Source of the DNA: Trogon surrucura
Taxonomy: Eukaryota; Chordata; Aves; Trogoniformes; Trogonidae
Assembly (NCBI GenBank): GCA_020746105.1
Contig: CM036617.1
Location: forward strand, 35,431,898 to 35,495,897
Reading direction: 5' to 3'
Length of the DNA stretch: 64,000 nucleotides
A program made the translations under genes and the position numbers. Of this stretch, positions 12,801 to 26,654 are shown in pieces. A model generated the notes under the pieces. It saw only the letters and a program-made list of their open reading frames with translations. It did no database searches and had not been told where the DNA came from. Position 1 is the stretch's first letter. Each line of letters begins with the position of its first letter.

Positions 12801-14884
12801 ACCACTGAGGTGACGTAAGAATAAGAAAACTCTTAAATCTTGGATGAACTCAGGTGCTAATGGCTGACAAAGCAAGATAAAAATCTAGAAGGATGAAGAC
12901 AGACAAAAGGCCTTAAAAATAAATAAATCAAGTGGATTTAATTTAGAAGATTAAGTTACTTTGAAAATTTTCACCATTGTCAAGTAGCCAGGAAGAAGTC
13001 AATGCTGATTTTGGAAGAGTTATCAAAGCCAGATACTGCAGTATCTGGGAAAGTAATGAAACTGAGTTAGCGAGAATAAAAAACGCTTTTAACGCAGTAG
13101 GCATGGGCAATGAGTACGCATATACCATCTTAAAAGTTGAAGGCAAACCACACAAGTCCTAAAACATCATAGGGAATAAAGAACGTGTGGATAGGTACCA
13201 TGCAGAAAAATAGGGGGGTTTTTGAGTGGGGAATGAAGAAGAACAAGAGGACATTGTTCAGTCTGCCACCACATAGGTCTTGCCACAAACTGGGATTTGT
13301 GTTGATACTAGGATACTTTGGCTTCTACAAATATACACATACTCATATATATGTACATACACATCTGGAAATTACTTCGATGAAAATTACACAGTCAAGT
13401 TTTGGGCCACTATTGCAACTTTTCTTTCCGAGAGCACCTATCAGGAATGAGCTTAACATCTCAAAAGGAAATAAAATTGCCATTTAATTCAGTGCAAATT
13501 TTAAAGCACCCCTCCCTTTCAAATAGGATAGCTTTACTGACAACTTTCTATATGCCTTCAACTCAATGGGTTTAGACTTACAAACCGTAAAATCAAATCA
13601 CAGAGAGTTCAATTATAGCCTATTGCCTAATTTTGAACATATTTTATCACACAGCAATATGTAAGAAAATATAGTTCCCATAGCTTGGTGGCTACATTTC
13701 TGGTTTCCTTTACTGATTCAAACAAAAATGTAGAGACTACATTTGCTAATCAAGAAAATAACGGTCTACATCTAAGCAGCAACACAGCAGCTATTGTAAA
13801 GCACCCCGCTTCCTGCAACATGATATTTGCATTAAGGCACTTTCTGCTGCTCTAAACTATTATCAGACATTACACTAATAGCACTTTGTATGGCCAATCT
13901 TGAATTGACTTGGTAATGTAGCAACATCATTTAGAATCCAAAAAGGGTGGGGAAATGGTTTGCCTGTTCTTTGAACAGACATTTTAAAAATATCTTTCTG
14001 GAACTAATGAAGAGAGGGGGATATAAAGAGAGCGAGCACCCCCAGCTCTCCTCTTAGGGACTTCACCTGATATGTGGGGCACGAATGTGACAGATTTAAT
14101 GCTTTGCAACTTCTCTAGACCTTGGTGTGTGAGTTCTGGCAAATACCAGGATAACACGTTCTGCCTCCCTTGCTTTCTGTCTCTCCTACCATTTCCCTGT
14201 CCTCATGCAGGTGAGTCCATGCGAACATGACGGACGACTGCACCTCCACCACAGCGGTGGGAGTAGACGGCTGGGGCATTGATGCTTCTTCACCCACCAG
14301 AACTTGTCTGCAGAAATCACAATGCTAAGAGTTGGGCAGCTTTCGACAGTACTTTAGTTTCTTGGATTCAGGATGCTAAATAAACTATAACAGCACTGTC
14401 ACTGTCAAAGGTGTAGTTGGTGCTTTATGGTGAAATGTCACTATGATTTTTCAAGATGAATCAAGCCAGACAAAAGTATAAATGACAGAGGAAGCAGAGG
14501 ATTTAAAAGCAAGGCAAGTAATAAATGGGCATTATATCTGCCTGAGTACAATACAGAATTTATAATCAGAACAATTAGCTCTGTCTATTCCACTAAAATA
14601 TTGCTTCCCTCTTTTTGCTGGCCTTCTCTTATTTCACTGTTGCCAAGCTCACAAGTAATGCAGTAATGTGTGGTTTTGGTCTCTACAATAAAAAGCTCTT
14701 AAGAGGTTAGTCCCACACTGCATCTCCTGCACTAGTACACCAGGACAAGTGGGCTTAACTAAAAGGCAGGACAAAAGCAGTTACATGACAGAAACAGGTG
14801 TAAGGTCTACTCTGACTTCACTCTGCAGTAAAATCCAGCCCAGGTCATTTAGGTGGCCCTGCCTTATACCACACCTAGCAAAAA

Positions 14885-16063
14885 TGAAGGAATATCTCCT
14901 AGAATACATCCAGGCACATGAAGGACAAGAAAGCGATTGGGAGTAGTCAGCACAGATTCACAAAGGGGAAGTCATGCTTGACCAACCTGATAACCTCTGA
15001 TGAAATGGCTGGCTTGGTGGATGAAGAGACAACAGTAAGGCTTTCAGTACTAAGATTCTCACAGAGAAATTGATGAAGTATGGGCTGGATGAGCAGACAG
15101 TGAGGTAGATTGAAAACGTGTTGAATGGCTAGGCCCAGAGGTTGGTGATAAGTGGCACAAAGTCTACCTGGAGACCAGTAATTAGCAGTGTACCCTTAAG
15201 GTCAGTAATGGGTCCAGTCCTGTTTAACGTCTTTGTTGATGATCTCGATGATGGGGCAGAGTCAGGGCATAACCTCAGCAAGTTTGCAGATGACACAGAA
15301 TGGGCAGAGTGTCTGATGTGCCAGAGGGTCATGCTGCCATCCAGAGGGACCTCAAAAGGGTGGTGAAATGGGCTGACACAAACCTCTTGAAGTTTAACAA
15401 GAAGTCCAAAGTCCTGCACCTGGAGAGGAACTGCCCCAGGCATCAGCACATGCTGGGGGCCACCCAGCTGGAAAGCAGCTTGGCAGAAAATAACTTGGGG
15501 GTCCTGTTGGACAACAAATTGAATATAAGCCAGATACATGTCCTGGTAGCAAATGCAGCAAATGGTATTCTGGGCTGCATTAGGAGTGTTGCCAACAGGT
15601 TGAGGGAGATGATCCTGCCTCTCTACTCAGCACTGGTGAGGCCACACCTGGAGTGCTGTGCCCTGTTCTGGGCTCCTTTGTACAGGGACTGGAGCATCTG
15701 ACATATGAGGAGAGGCTGAGAGCTGGGACTGTTTAGTCTAGAGATGAGAAGGCTCAGGAGTATTTCATTTATACATGTAAACACCTGAAGGGGGGCTGTA
15801 AAGAAGACGGAGTTGGGGTCTTGCCAGTGGTGCCCAGCGACAAGCTAAGAGGTAATGCTCCATCTAAACATCAGGAAACATTTTTTTTACTGTGACGGTG
15901 ACTGAACATTGGCACAGGTTGCTCAGAGAAGTTAAGGAGTCTCTCTACTTGGAGACATTGAAAAACTGTCTGGACATGGTCCTGGGCAGCCTGCTCTGCT
16001 GCACTGCTTCAGCATGATCTCCAGAGGTCCCTTCCATCCCCCAAATCATTCTGTGATTCTGCG
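14885..16063 (+). mobile_element. CR1 LINE copy, partial reverse transcriptase to 3' end
   Basis: A plus-strand CR1 of about 1.18 kb, antisense to DGKH. It opens in the ORF2 region reading [16 protein letters not shown] in intact copies (GTCAGCACAGATTCACAAAG). It then shows the reverse transcriptase block [12 protein letters not shown] with the catalytic FADD motif (LSKFADDTE), the block LGVLLDNKLN and [12 protein letters not shown]. The reading switches frame near 15300-15370, and a deletion near 15690 joins the LYRD block directly to the GLEHL-equivalent. The 3' end is recognisable (GGTCCCTTCCATCCCCCAAATCATTCTGTGATTCTG). A dead copy with several frameshifts and deletions. Confidence 0.92.
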
Positions 16064-18802
16064 AAAAAAGAATCCAGGTAAATCAAGTAATCCAGTTATG
16101 ATATGTCCAGCCTTGAACTGTAAAACAGATGCAAAAAATATCCAGTAAAGATCACTTTGTCAGAAATCTACAGTTCCCCAAATTTCACATCATGTACCCA
16201 ACATCAACCAACTGCTAATTTTTCCTTCAGAAGTGTAAGTTTATAATGAGACAGTTACAAGAAGCAGGGTAGGAAAGTTTCATGAATTTGGACTGAAGAA
16301 TGAGAAATTCGTCTTAAAATGGTATTTAAATATAGCTAAAACAATAAACCATTCTTGTAAATGTAAACTGGAAACTGCTATATATAGTTCAAGGCCTACA
16401 TGTTTCTTTAAAGTCCTTATATAAAGATTTGTTAAGCACATTAATTCATGCTGCTGTGCCTTTAGCTCTGGCTTCACCAGCTCATGACACGTCTGTCAAA
16501 TGGGATGGCTTCTGTGCTCAAAGGAAAACATTTAGTTACATATTTAATGGTATTAGGTGTAAAAATATACAAAATATAACTGCAAGTGGCTTTTTCTTTT
16601 TTTAATCTATAATAACAGATGCCTGTTTAAACATGATCCAGCTGCTTGAAGTCAGAGAACCTTGTTCACTGGAAGCAGGAAATTTATTCAAACATTACAC
16701 CAAGAGCTTTGGTTATAAAAATATTTTGTATACAGTAACTGCTCTGCAGGATACTTTTCAACATTTCTCCAGGTATTTTAACCACTTTTAAATCAAGAAG
16801 AGAAATAAATGTCACAGAATAGGTAAGTGTAAAAGTGCAAGAAGAATGAAATCTGGCAATCCTCAGTGCTTTTTCTGAAAACACCCCAACTGCTTCACCA
16901 GTGCTCTACCATAAGTTCAGGCAAGGAAATAAAAAGGTAGTTTTAACACATTTACTTCTAGGCAAATCTTCCTATTGTCTTTCATAAATTTAAGAAACTC
17001 TTAGAAAAGGATGAAAAAAAGACATCTTTGGTGAGCTATTTTTGAAAAACTCCTGCTTAAGCTTGAAATCTGTGGCAAAGAAGCTCCAGGCCAATGTAAC
17101 TAGGACCAAAATGTACAATGTAGCCCAGAATGGTCACATTTTTAAGCACTCCTTTGTTTTCCTCTTCTGAAAAGTGTTCGGCTTTCTTGTAATAGCTCTA
17201 ATCCCAAGTGATATATCTATGGATTTTAACCTCCCATCTGAAATGCTTTATTGCTTTTTCATAATGAAACTTAAAGCTTCAATGTCTCCAGACACTCCAG
17301 GGACGGGCAGACAGCACATCAAGTCAGAGGTAAGGAGCTTTAAACTTGAAAGTCACACCCAAAGCTACCCAAAGAGCTCTCAGCTTCATTATGGTTTTTT
17401 GTCACTGTCAGAGGGTGGGAAAAAACTGAGCAAATGCTAAATGGAGGAAAACAACCTAAGTGCATCACAAGTGCACACTAATTGCTTTTGTCTATTTTTT
17501 TTTTCCCCTCAGCATATTAATTTGCTATTTCAGTTTTTGTTTTGTTTCTAAGCTGCCTCAATATAGGGGAAAAAAAACCAACCTCCAAACCTGAGTGGAA
17601 AATTGAACAAAATGGAATACAAAGCACTTCCCTTCTCTTTCTGTGGTTTGGGTATTGCTTGGGCTGGGATAATCAAAAAGCCTTCGTCATTTAGAGGCTA
17701 ATCAGTATCTGTATGAAACAGCAGATCATTCACAACTAGGAAAATTTTAAATCCATTCCAAGAGTTAGTGAACTGTGCAAAGCTGAGTCACACTGGTGAG
17801 GCCAGCACAGGAACTTGAGCTGTTTCCAGCCTTATTCTACCTCTCGTAGATAACAAGAGGCTTCAAGATCTTCATAGGTGTCCCTCTAGGACGCCTGTCA
17901 GCCCTGCACCAGCCTGCAAACAAAGCACAAGGCATGTCTGGATATGCCATTTCCCCATCCTGGAACAGCGGACGCGCTGACCCACCTGATAATGCCAAGG
18001 GGAATGTCTAAAATGCAACCTTTCTGAGAGTGGGATTCAACGCACAGAGGAAGGTACCTTAGGAAAAGACATTTGCAAATTTGTCTGAATGCCCACCATC
18101 ATCGGTATATACTGTTAGCAGTGTTAACACTCAACTGGAATGCAAAGGATATTTCAAAGTTTACCCAAACTGAAGAAATTACTGCACATCTACAGGATAA
18201 ACACGATGTAGAGTATGCTGAGAGGAATCTAAGGACAGCATCACATGCAGTACACAGTTTTCCTTCACACAAACAACTTCACAATGCTAACATAAGCTCG
18301 TTATCTATATCTCATTATTATTATCATTATTGATAATAACAATAATAATTAGTATGCAGCTGAGTTAAGATACACCTATAGCAGAGGTACATGCAGACTA
18401 AACAGTGTTCACAAGCCTGACATTTGGTTTCTATAAATTCATCAAGAAACAGAAACATGCTTCCAAGCACAAATCCATTCCTTTCGTATCCCTACTGTTC
18501 ATTAAAGAGAGAAGTCAAGCAAGACTGTCTCGCTTCAAGGGAACATCAGCAGAGACTATTTGTAGAAGTTTACTCAAAATACATTTCTCACAACAACAAA
18601 AAATTACAGATAGCTGTGCTTCACAGTATTCCTACAGAGCAAACCAGAAAGTTTAATCATCGAGGTCAAGAACAAGGCAGTAAAAAAAGTTTGCTCAGCA
18701 ATAGCTGAAACCAGGGGAAACTACCCAAAGTCTTGTACCAAAGCCTTGACGGTTGTTGCTGATCCCATGATCCCAGGAGTCTCGCAGTACAGTAGCAGCA
18801 CG

Positions 18803-19890
18803 ATAGAATCATAGAATTGTCAGGGTTGGAAGGGACCTTAAAGATCATCTAGTTCCAACCCCACTGCCATGAGCAGGGATATCCCCCACCAGACCAGGTT
18901 GTCCAGAGCCCCATCCAGCCTGGCCTTAAAAACTTTCAGGGATGGGGCTTCCATCACCTCTCTGGGCAACCTGTGCCAGTGTCTCACCATCCTCATGGGG
19001 AAGAACTTCTTCCTAACACCCAATCTGAACCGATCTATCTCTAGCTTTAATCCATTCCCTCTAGTCCTATCACTACCCAACATCCTAAAAAGCCCCTCAC
19101 CAGCTTTCTTGTAGACCCCCTTGAGATACTGGAAGGCCACAATAAGGTCTCCTCGGAGCCTTCTTTTCTGCAGACTGAACAACCTCAACTCTCTCAGTTT
19201 CTCTTCATAGGAGAGGTGCTCCAGCCCTCTGATCATCCTCGTGGCCTTTCTCTGGACACGCACCAGCACGTCCATATCTCTCTTGTGCTGTGGGCTCCAA
19301 AACTGGGCCCAGTACTCCAGGTGGGGTCTCACGAGAGTGGAGCAGAGGGGAAGAATCACCTCCTTCAACCTGCTGGCCACACATATCATGATGCAGCCCT
19401 GGACACGATTGGCTTTCTGGGCTGCAAGTGCACACTGACGGCTCATGTTGGGTTTCTCGCCCACCAGTACCCCCAAGTCCTTTTCTTCAGGGCTGCTCTC
19501 AAGCCAGTCACTGTCCAGCCTTCTTGCACTTGGTTTTGTTAAACTTCATGAGAGTGGCCTGGGTCCACCTCTCCCGCCCATGGAGGTCCCTCCAGTGTAT
19601 CAGCCACCCCACACAGCTTGGTGTCGTCGGCAAACTTGCTGAGGGTGCACTCAATGCCACTGTCCATGTCGCTGAGAAAGATGTTAAACAAGACTGGTCC
19701 CAATACTGATCCTTGAGGGACTCCACTTGTCACTGCCTTCCACTTGGACATGGAACCAATGAGAGCCACTCTTTGGGTGCGGCCGTCAAGTCAGCTCTTT
19801 ATCCACTGAATTGTCCATCCATCAAACCCATATTTTATCACCTTGGAGACCAGGATGTCATGCGGGACAGTGTCAAAGGCCTTGATTTCA
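18803..19890 (-). mobile_element. CR1 LINE copy with a 212-codon ORF2 fragment
   Basis: A minus-strand CR1 of about 1.09 kb, same sense as DGKH. The 3' tail is at the left (ATAGAATCATAGAATTGTCAGGGTTGG). An open frame from 19476 to 18838 encodes the ORF2 C-terminus: [77 protein letters not shown]. Upstream, in another frame (19769-19539), lie the reverse transcriptase blocks [18 protein letters not shown] and [13 protein letters not shown]. The 5' truncation falls just after KAFD, at about 19890. The long surviving frame and the close fit to the CR1 consensus suggest a younger copy than the one at 15 kb. Confidence 0.94.
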
Positions 19891-22800
19891 CCAAGCTACA
19901 AAAAGAAGAAAAGTGGTAAAGAGAAGTAGAATAAAGCTCTGAAAAGGTCAGTGCAACCTTTCGGTGAGTGACACTCAGAAAAAAACCAGACTGAAGTAGA
20001 ACAGTGTCTGAAAAAGGCTTGAGGCTATGAGTAAAGAAAGCATCTCCTGACGTCCACTGAGAGCAAACGGCAGTAAATTGGATTTTGTAAACAAGCAGGA
20101 CAGTATGAGAGAAATACCTCCAGTGGTATCCATAAGCTTTTCTACACTGAAATAAAGTTCAAGACCTTGAACTTTGGCCAAACCAAGAGTCACTAACACA
20201 ACTGAATTGCTGTTAGATTATTTAAATAGGAAAAAAAAACAGTATTAGGATAATTATTCCCAGCTTTGGGACTATTTCTCTCTGTCTCTGATATTCACAA
20301 AGACAGAAGACTGGAGTGCCCAAACCCAAAGATGAAAGGTTTTATTCTCCTTTGGGAAAAGGCTCTTCTCATTTCCTCCTGATGTGGCTTGTGGAAGGTT
20401 AAGCAGTTCTCACATTCTCTGAAGTTCCCCAAGTCCCTGAAGAAAAGTCTCAATAAGAACTCTGAAAAAATTTGGGTGGTATGAAAGGAAGCGATATATG
20501 TCCAGGTCTAAGAAGTTAACACTATCTCTCCAACATACCACAGAAGTCTGGCAACACATTCTGTTGACCAAGGCCATTGTGAATATTAAAAATTATTTTC
20601 CTAATTTGGATTAGAAGCAGTTAATCTCAGTGATGAATAGAGAACTGACTGATGTCAGAAGCAGCTGGGCTGAAATGAGCTGTTAAAAAGCAATATGCGT
20701 TCACATCCGGTTGTAATATTCAACTTGAAATTCTGACAAATCTCTAGAATGGAGTTTCCAGTAGAACTGGGCAACATCCCATTAGAAACAGCAGCTGTAC
20801 AGGAGGATTCAAAGATGAAAAGAATTGGTTTATGCTTTAAGATGGTTCCACATAAATTATATGCCAGTAAATTTTACATCCCCAGCCAAAACATAGGATA
20901 TGCTACATTCAGAAACATGGATAAGAAACAGGGTAATAAAATGTGCTGGAGGAAAACAATATAAACTGCAAGGAACAATATCAATTTTAACTGCAGCTGA
21001 AGCACATTTACTCCAATGCAGCATTTGGACTCATTAACCTAAAAAAATGTCAAAATAATAGGTCAAAGGAAAATCAACATATATAAATATTTAGTTTTTC
21101 AAAATCTATTCAAATAAAGAGAATATCAAGGAAACCGCAGACAACTGGATAATGATTTTTTTGTTTAAAAACATATTAAGCAGAACCTTCTGCTTTCAGG
21201 TCAAAGTGAAACGATAAGTGTGACCACAAAAGTAAAAATCAGAGGAAAAAAAAACTTTAACTTCTTGTAACAAAATACATTCAGGGACTAACTTCAATGA
21301 AATGCCATTCATGTTTTGGTCTTTTTTCTTTATAAAATATGAAAAAGAAAACTTCAAAGCCTAATTTAAACCCTTTAATTTGAACAAAATAAGTACTTTT
21401 GTTCAAAAAAGTTAAAACATCAGGTCGACACACACTAATTTTTAGTTCAGTCATTAAACTGAAAAGACTAATCACTTTCGTGCCCTGATCACGCAACGAG
21501 ATGAAAAGCGAAGGGGCATTAAAAAAAGTAAGAAGGAATAATAGGAATTTTTAATATCGGAATAATAATAAGCACCTTAATATTCTCTTAAAAAATGTGT
21601 GGTGCAATTCTTAAACTGGAGAATAAGTGGAAAGTAGTTATATGGGAACATTTACAGAAAGCACAAAATTTCGATTACTTAGTTCCCCCACCTTGATCAC
21701 CAAGGCACTTCAGAAAGAGCCAAGTAGGGTATTAAACAGACAGAATAGTGACTTGAAAAAGTTTTGTTAATAAAAGCCATGAAATACACACCAGAGAAAA
21801 ACCACAGAAGCACAGAAGTAGTATTTATAAATTACAGACAGCTCCAGATTTTCAGGAATAGGATCTTAGTATCATTATAGAGGATAAAAAAAAATCATAA
21901 TATGTTGCTGCAGCAGAAAACACACAAGGGGATCCATAAGCAATGTAAATGAGTGATAATTTAGAAAATAGTCACAAATATCTGTGATTTGTACTCCCTG
22001 GGTGACAAACTGGTCACTTCACTTACAAGATGATGCTGCAGAATAATAGTCAAGAATAGGTGAGACTACAGAAAAATGTTTACAAAGTTTATTTACCTTG
22101 GAAAACAGTCAAATCAAACACACATAATGAAAAATATAAAGAACAGATGGTTTATAGGTTTCTGCTGCCTTTGCTTCATAATACTAGGTGAGAATACTTA
22201 AAGTGCAGCACATTAAAGAGTTCTCCAAGGAAGTATTTTTCCACAGTATAAGTAATTAAGACTCTATAGTCTATATGGTCTACAGCATCACTAAAACCAA
22301 GGAATCAGCAAAAATTTATTATATTAGACATTTTTGCAAGCATAGCCTGAAACCTAGTAATCAGCGTTATTGGCTGGAATATAGTCTCGTTTCCAGCCAA
22401 TTTCTAATTACTAAGAATTGCAGTAGGTTTCCCAGGACAGCAAATCTGCCTACTGCAGCTTCCTCCCTCTCAAGATGTCCACTTTCAGAAGATGCATATT
22501 CAACAAAAAATACTTGATCCAGCACCTGATTCAGAAAGCTGAAAGCAAGTGTCCACGTTTTAGGTGCCCTGGATGACAAAGCTCCTATCACAGCTAAGGA
22601 AGACTTAGTCACTAATCAGTGGAGTCTATACCACACTGAGAATTACAGGAATCTATGTTAAAAAGCTAATAATCTTATCTTAGATACCTAAATTTAGGGG
22701 TCTATAAACCCATCATCAAGTCCTACCCTGAAGTTAGGGCAAGCTGAATCCCCCTGAGTATCATCAAGTATGTTAATTCTCGTATTCCCAGAGGGCATCC

Positions 22801-23514
22801 TTCAGAACAACAGTGAAATGATTTCCTCTGTTACTCTCAGACATAATTAGACAACCAAATCAATCTGTTCAGCATTTTTCACTTTTCTGAATACACATAT
22901 AGTAAGAAATTGAGTGTCTATGGCTTTGACTGATTCTGAGATGCACTAGGAGCTGGCCTAGCTCAAATAAAACATCCAGCTATATGAAGTAATGCCTCCA
23001 AGATCCTAAAATTATTAGTTTTCATCACATTTAACACAAAAATCATAACTGAATGAAATGTTTCCAACACCAGTTTGGATGGATTAAACATAGGTGCTGC
23101 CACATGACGTCTGTGTATTTTACATGAGACTCTAGGATAGGCTTATAATAACCCAGGGCTTTTTATAGATCCATGTGGCTCAACAACTGAAATACAGCAT
23201 GGGTAACATCTACAGATTTTTTTCATCAGTGTGCATCACTTCTTCATCATCAAAAGCAAGGCAGAGGCAGAAAACTAAGCCAAAAGCTAACCTGTCAAAA
23301 TCTCCTTTTAAATCACAATTCATAATCACTTTCATTGCCCTGAGGAATTTCATTAATTGAAAAAGCCTGTTCAAGAATCATTTCAGTATTTAAAAACCCC
23401 ATTCCTTCTACCAATTAGAACAATAGCACACCACCAAGGTTCCTCATGCCCATGCTTACATGCTGGAGAGCACTCTCCAGCCTCATTCAGTCTCGAGTCA
23501 TGTTCTGAGAACAA

Positions 23515-23990
23515 TTAAGAGGTTTTTCTAAATGCACTTGAGATACCAACAAGCCATCTTCCATCCCTGAAAACCAAAACACATAATGAATTAACAGCTC
23601 TCAGCAGAATTGGCCACGGCGCCATCTGCTTGCGTGCAATAAGGATGGGAGACTGATTCACCCCAGCCCAGAGTCTCCCCAAAGAGGCAACATGCTGTGC
23701 AGCTACGCTGCTCTGTGCTGAGGCAATGTGAACCACTCTCCAAAGTACTGTGGAAAGAATGTTCAGCAGGGTATCCATCACCATTAAAGGGGACTGAGCG
23801 CCCACCTGCACCATGGAACTGCCTGCATGGGGTGGGCAAAAGACCCCTTGAGCTCCTGACGAGGCTGGTGGAGAGGGTGATGAGCAGCTTTGATGGGCTG
23901 AATTGGCTTCTTGAACCTCTTCTCTCTCTTTCCACAGTCTTAGGACACTGGTACCTAACAAGCAACTAGGAAGAATCTGGCCTTGAGGGT
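23515..23990. other. Unidentified GC-richer block
   Basis: Roughly 475 bp, richer in G+C than the flanks, abutting the CR1 at 24015. It carries overlapping open frames on both strands (148 and 124 codons on minus, 90 on plus), none of which I recognise. It could be the 5' side of a repeat, a conserved non-coding element or unique sequence. Confidence 0.3.
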
Positions 23991-24014
23991 CTTATGTAAA
24001 GACTCTGGTGTCAA

Positions 24015-24320
24015 GGGACTCTGTTTACAATGGTGTGTAATGACAGGACAAGCGGCAATGGCTTTAAACTAGAGCAGGGCAGAGTCAGACTAGATATCAG
24101 GAAGATGTTCTTTACAATGAGGATGGTGAAACACCAGCACACGTTGCCCAGAGAGGTGCTGGAGGCCCCATTCCCGGACACATTCAAGGATGGAGCTCTG
24201 AGCAACCTGATCTAGTGAAAGATGTCCCTGCTCAGTGCAGGGGGTTGGACTAGATGACCTTTAAAGGTCTCTTCCAGCCCAAAGCATTCTATGGTTCTAT
24301 GATACTATGATTCTATGATA
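24015..24320 (+). mobile_element. CR1 LINE fragment, 3' terminal 300 bp
   Basis: Plus-strand CR1 end: the ORF2 C-terminal block NDRTSGNGFKLEQGRVRLDI, the 3' UTR block GGGGGTTGGACTAGATGACC, and the tail with repeats of ATTCTATG (ending near 24320). Truncated at its 5' end and antisense to DGKH. Confidence 0.94.
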
Positions 24321-26573
24321 CCTTTTCCTCTATTTAAATAGCCTCTAGATGCGGATGCTCAGAACCACAATGTGCCTATAACCCATCGCCTATCACTGGT
24401 GCAAGCTAGGAACTACTTGCTAGAAATGATTTGGCTGTTCATTGAAAAGTAATATCATGAGCAATAAAGAAAAAACTGAAATAGATGAGCTGGTTTAAAT
24501 TTAGCAGCTTCTCATTTTAATTAGCAGATATTTATTTATCTCAATTTTACCCTCAAGTTCAATTTGTTTGTAGTAAGAAAGGCAAAGTAATCCCAGTGAA
24601 TAAACACTGATATTTAGTTACATAAAATATTCTGCAAGCATGCGCATTACAAATAAACTCAACCTTCAATCTGTGTGCAATGACTAATTTTAGGAGTTGA
24701 ATTTTATCCAAAAAAAAAAAAAAAGGCATGGAAAATCTTGACATGCACACCTCTGTCTGCAAACAGACAAACTAGAAAGGGCAAGAGAAAGCAAACTAGT
24801 AGCTGCTACAAGCTGGGCATTGGAGACTGAGAGGAGTGGGGGGATTTAAGTGAAATGACAAAAGGATTTGTAAAAAACAAATCTTAGTTTAATGTGAATT
24901 TTTAAAGGTGGAAAATGGTCATTTGGTATATATTCCTTCCACATAAGTTTGTGTTAAAAATATTCTCTACCAGAACAAAGAAACAAGAGGAATACATTAA
25001 CTAGAGAAAGATAAGGATTTGATTTTTTGCTTTTTTAACAAAGAGAATGCTATCAGAGCACATAGAACACAAAGGAAAAAAAAAAGGATTTTTAAGAAAG
25101 CTGGATGGTCTTTTTAAGACAGAAGGAAAAAAAAAGCAAAAAGAAACGTTTCTTTTAATTGTAAGGAGTATCACTGTAAAGCTAACCACCCACTCCACCC
25201 CTCCCGCCTCCAAACCAGCACAGGCAAAGCCAGAGATCTCTTACTTCACTGAGCTGTGTTGCTGGGAGACTGGGTTAGGCAAACACAAAGAAAGGAGCCA
25301 GAAGATTAAGCAAGATGACGACTATTACCATATTTCACAGTCAAATCAGATGACACTTCAATCCAGGAGAGCCATAAATCCAAACAATTTTTCAAAATTA
25401 ATTTGAGGACTCCTTAGAGAAAACATTGTGTGTCCTAATTTGCCCGGGACATGAAAACGAGTTTCTATGCAGCAGAAAGAACCTTTTCAAAAGGCAAGAG
25501 CTGGTACCTCACACAGCAACCCCCTCTCCGAAACCTTTCGTCAATGTAGTCTTTTTAGCTTTATTCTTAGTCTATAAAGAAACTTAGACTGAGATAACAC
25601 GCTGGACTGTCCAGGCAAACACGAAGAAGTCTTTGAAGTACTCTGAATTCTTCAGCAGCTGCCTGGGAGGTACCACCGCAAGGAAGACCTGATGAAACCT
25701 TCAGGTGTCTTGCACTGGATTGCCTCAGAGAAAAACAACCAACACTGGTAACATGGACAACCTGTGAAATTAAAATTCTTTGAGAAAATGGAAAATCAAC
25801 ATTTTAATAGAGAATAACGGGATTTGCAGGTTAAGAAAAACGATGCCATTGCAGCCAGTGGGAGAACTCCAGACCTTCAGAAGGGCAACTCCACCCTCAA
25901 TCTTCCTCATAGCTAATTCTTGTTCTAAAAATTTACTTTTCCAGACGTTAAGAATCAGTCAGACATGACTACTTAGTTCCAACAAGCAGATGAACAACAG
26001 AGGGCGAGACCTTTGTGTAAAACACACTCGTTAACTTAGAGAAACAAGGATTTATGAATAGCTTATTTCACACACCAGTACCAGAATCAAGGTACGACCG
26101 TGAATACAGCTTTTCCACATGACCTAGAAACATACAGGGATACAATCAGCAGTGAAAAAAATAAAATACACTTCCATATGACAGAAAACAAAAACTGTTA
26201 TTGCACAAAATTAAAACTATAACTCAACTATATTTGAATCAATTCAGTATGTCACCTCAAACTACAGCATAAATCCAAGCTGTACTAGTAAGCACTAGTA
26301 AAGTACTGATAATCAAATCTTGCTGAATTTTTGGTGTCTTGTATCATCATCTTTTGAAGCAACTGTCATCTAACATTCTAATTTCTGCTAAAAAATCATA
26401 GAAACAAGATTATCAATAGCTGATGTGATACTGTTGTTATACGTTATACCATTTCCAAATAAAGGATATTTTATTTCCAAACAGAGGAAAAAAAGAACCA
26501 ATTCAGAGAATCCTTCATTTTGTTAGCAAGTCTATACACAGCTTTTAAGAGCAGTATTATAATGGTTCCATAC

Positions 26574-26654
26574 CGTGAAGCTGTTGTTGACATTTTTTGT
26601 GCTTGATTCAGCTACGCTGGCATCTGACAGGTCAACTTCGTCAAATATTAAAGA
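26574..26654 (-). CDS. DGKH: DGKH exon 3: PH domain, middle
   Basis: This 81-bp exon encodes 27 residues, [16 protein letters not shown] followed by [11 protein letters not shown], phase 0 at both ends. It continues the PH domain directly from exon 2 (…[13 protein letters not shown]…). The acceptor is CATTCACAG and the donor ACG|GTATGG. It is too short to stand out as an open frame by length and was found by expected protein sequence. It sits between two long introns (2.9 kb upstream, 16.8 kb downstream), so an annotation based only on long open frames would miss it. Confidence 0.95.

Larger units (their letters stand above)
9814..26573. other. DGKH intron 3 (16.8 kb)
   Basis: The longest fully contained intron. 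It holds CR1 copies at 14885-16063, 18803-19890 and 24015-24320. The stretches 9814-14880, 16070-18800, 19900-23500 and 24330-26573 are AT-rich and otherwise unremarkable. A piece near 12320-12410 weakly resembles an old LINE 3' region, and 23515-23990 is a more GC-rich block that I could not identify. Short simple repeats occur near 13330-13365 (alternating purine/pyrimidine, TA/CA type) and 18305-18350 (ATT/AAT type). Confidence 0.75.

Noticed and set aside
19205-19769. Overlapping frames on both strands of 60-108 codons
   Set aside because: Those in the CR1 sense frame are CR1 ORF2 parts; the others are shadows of it.
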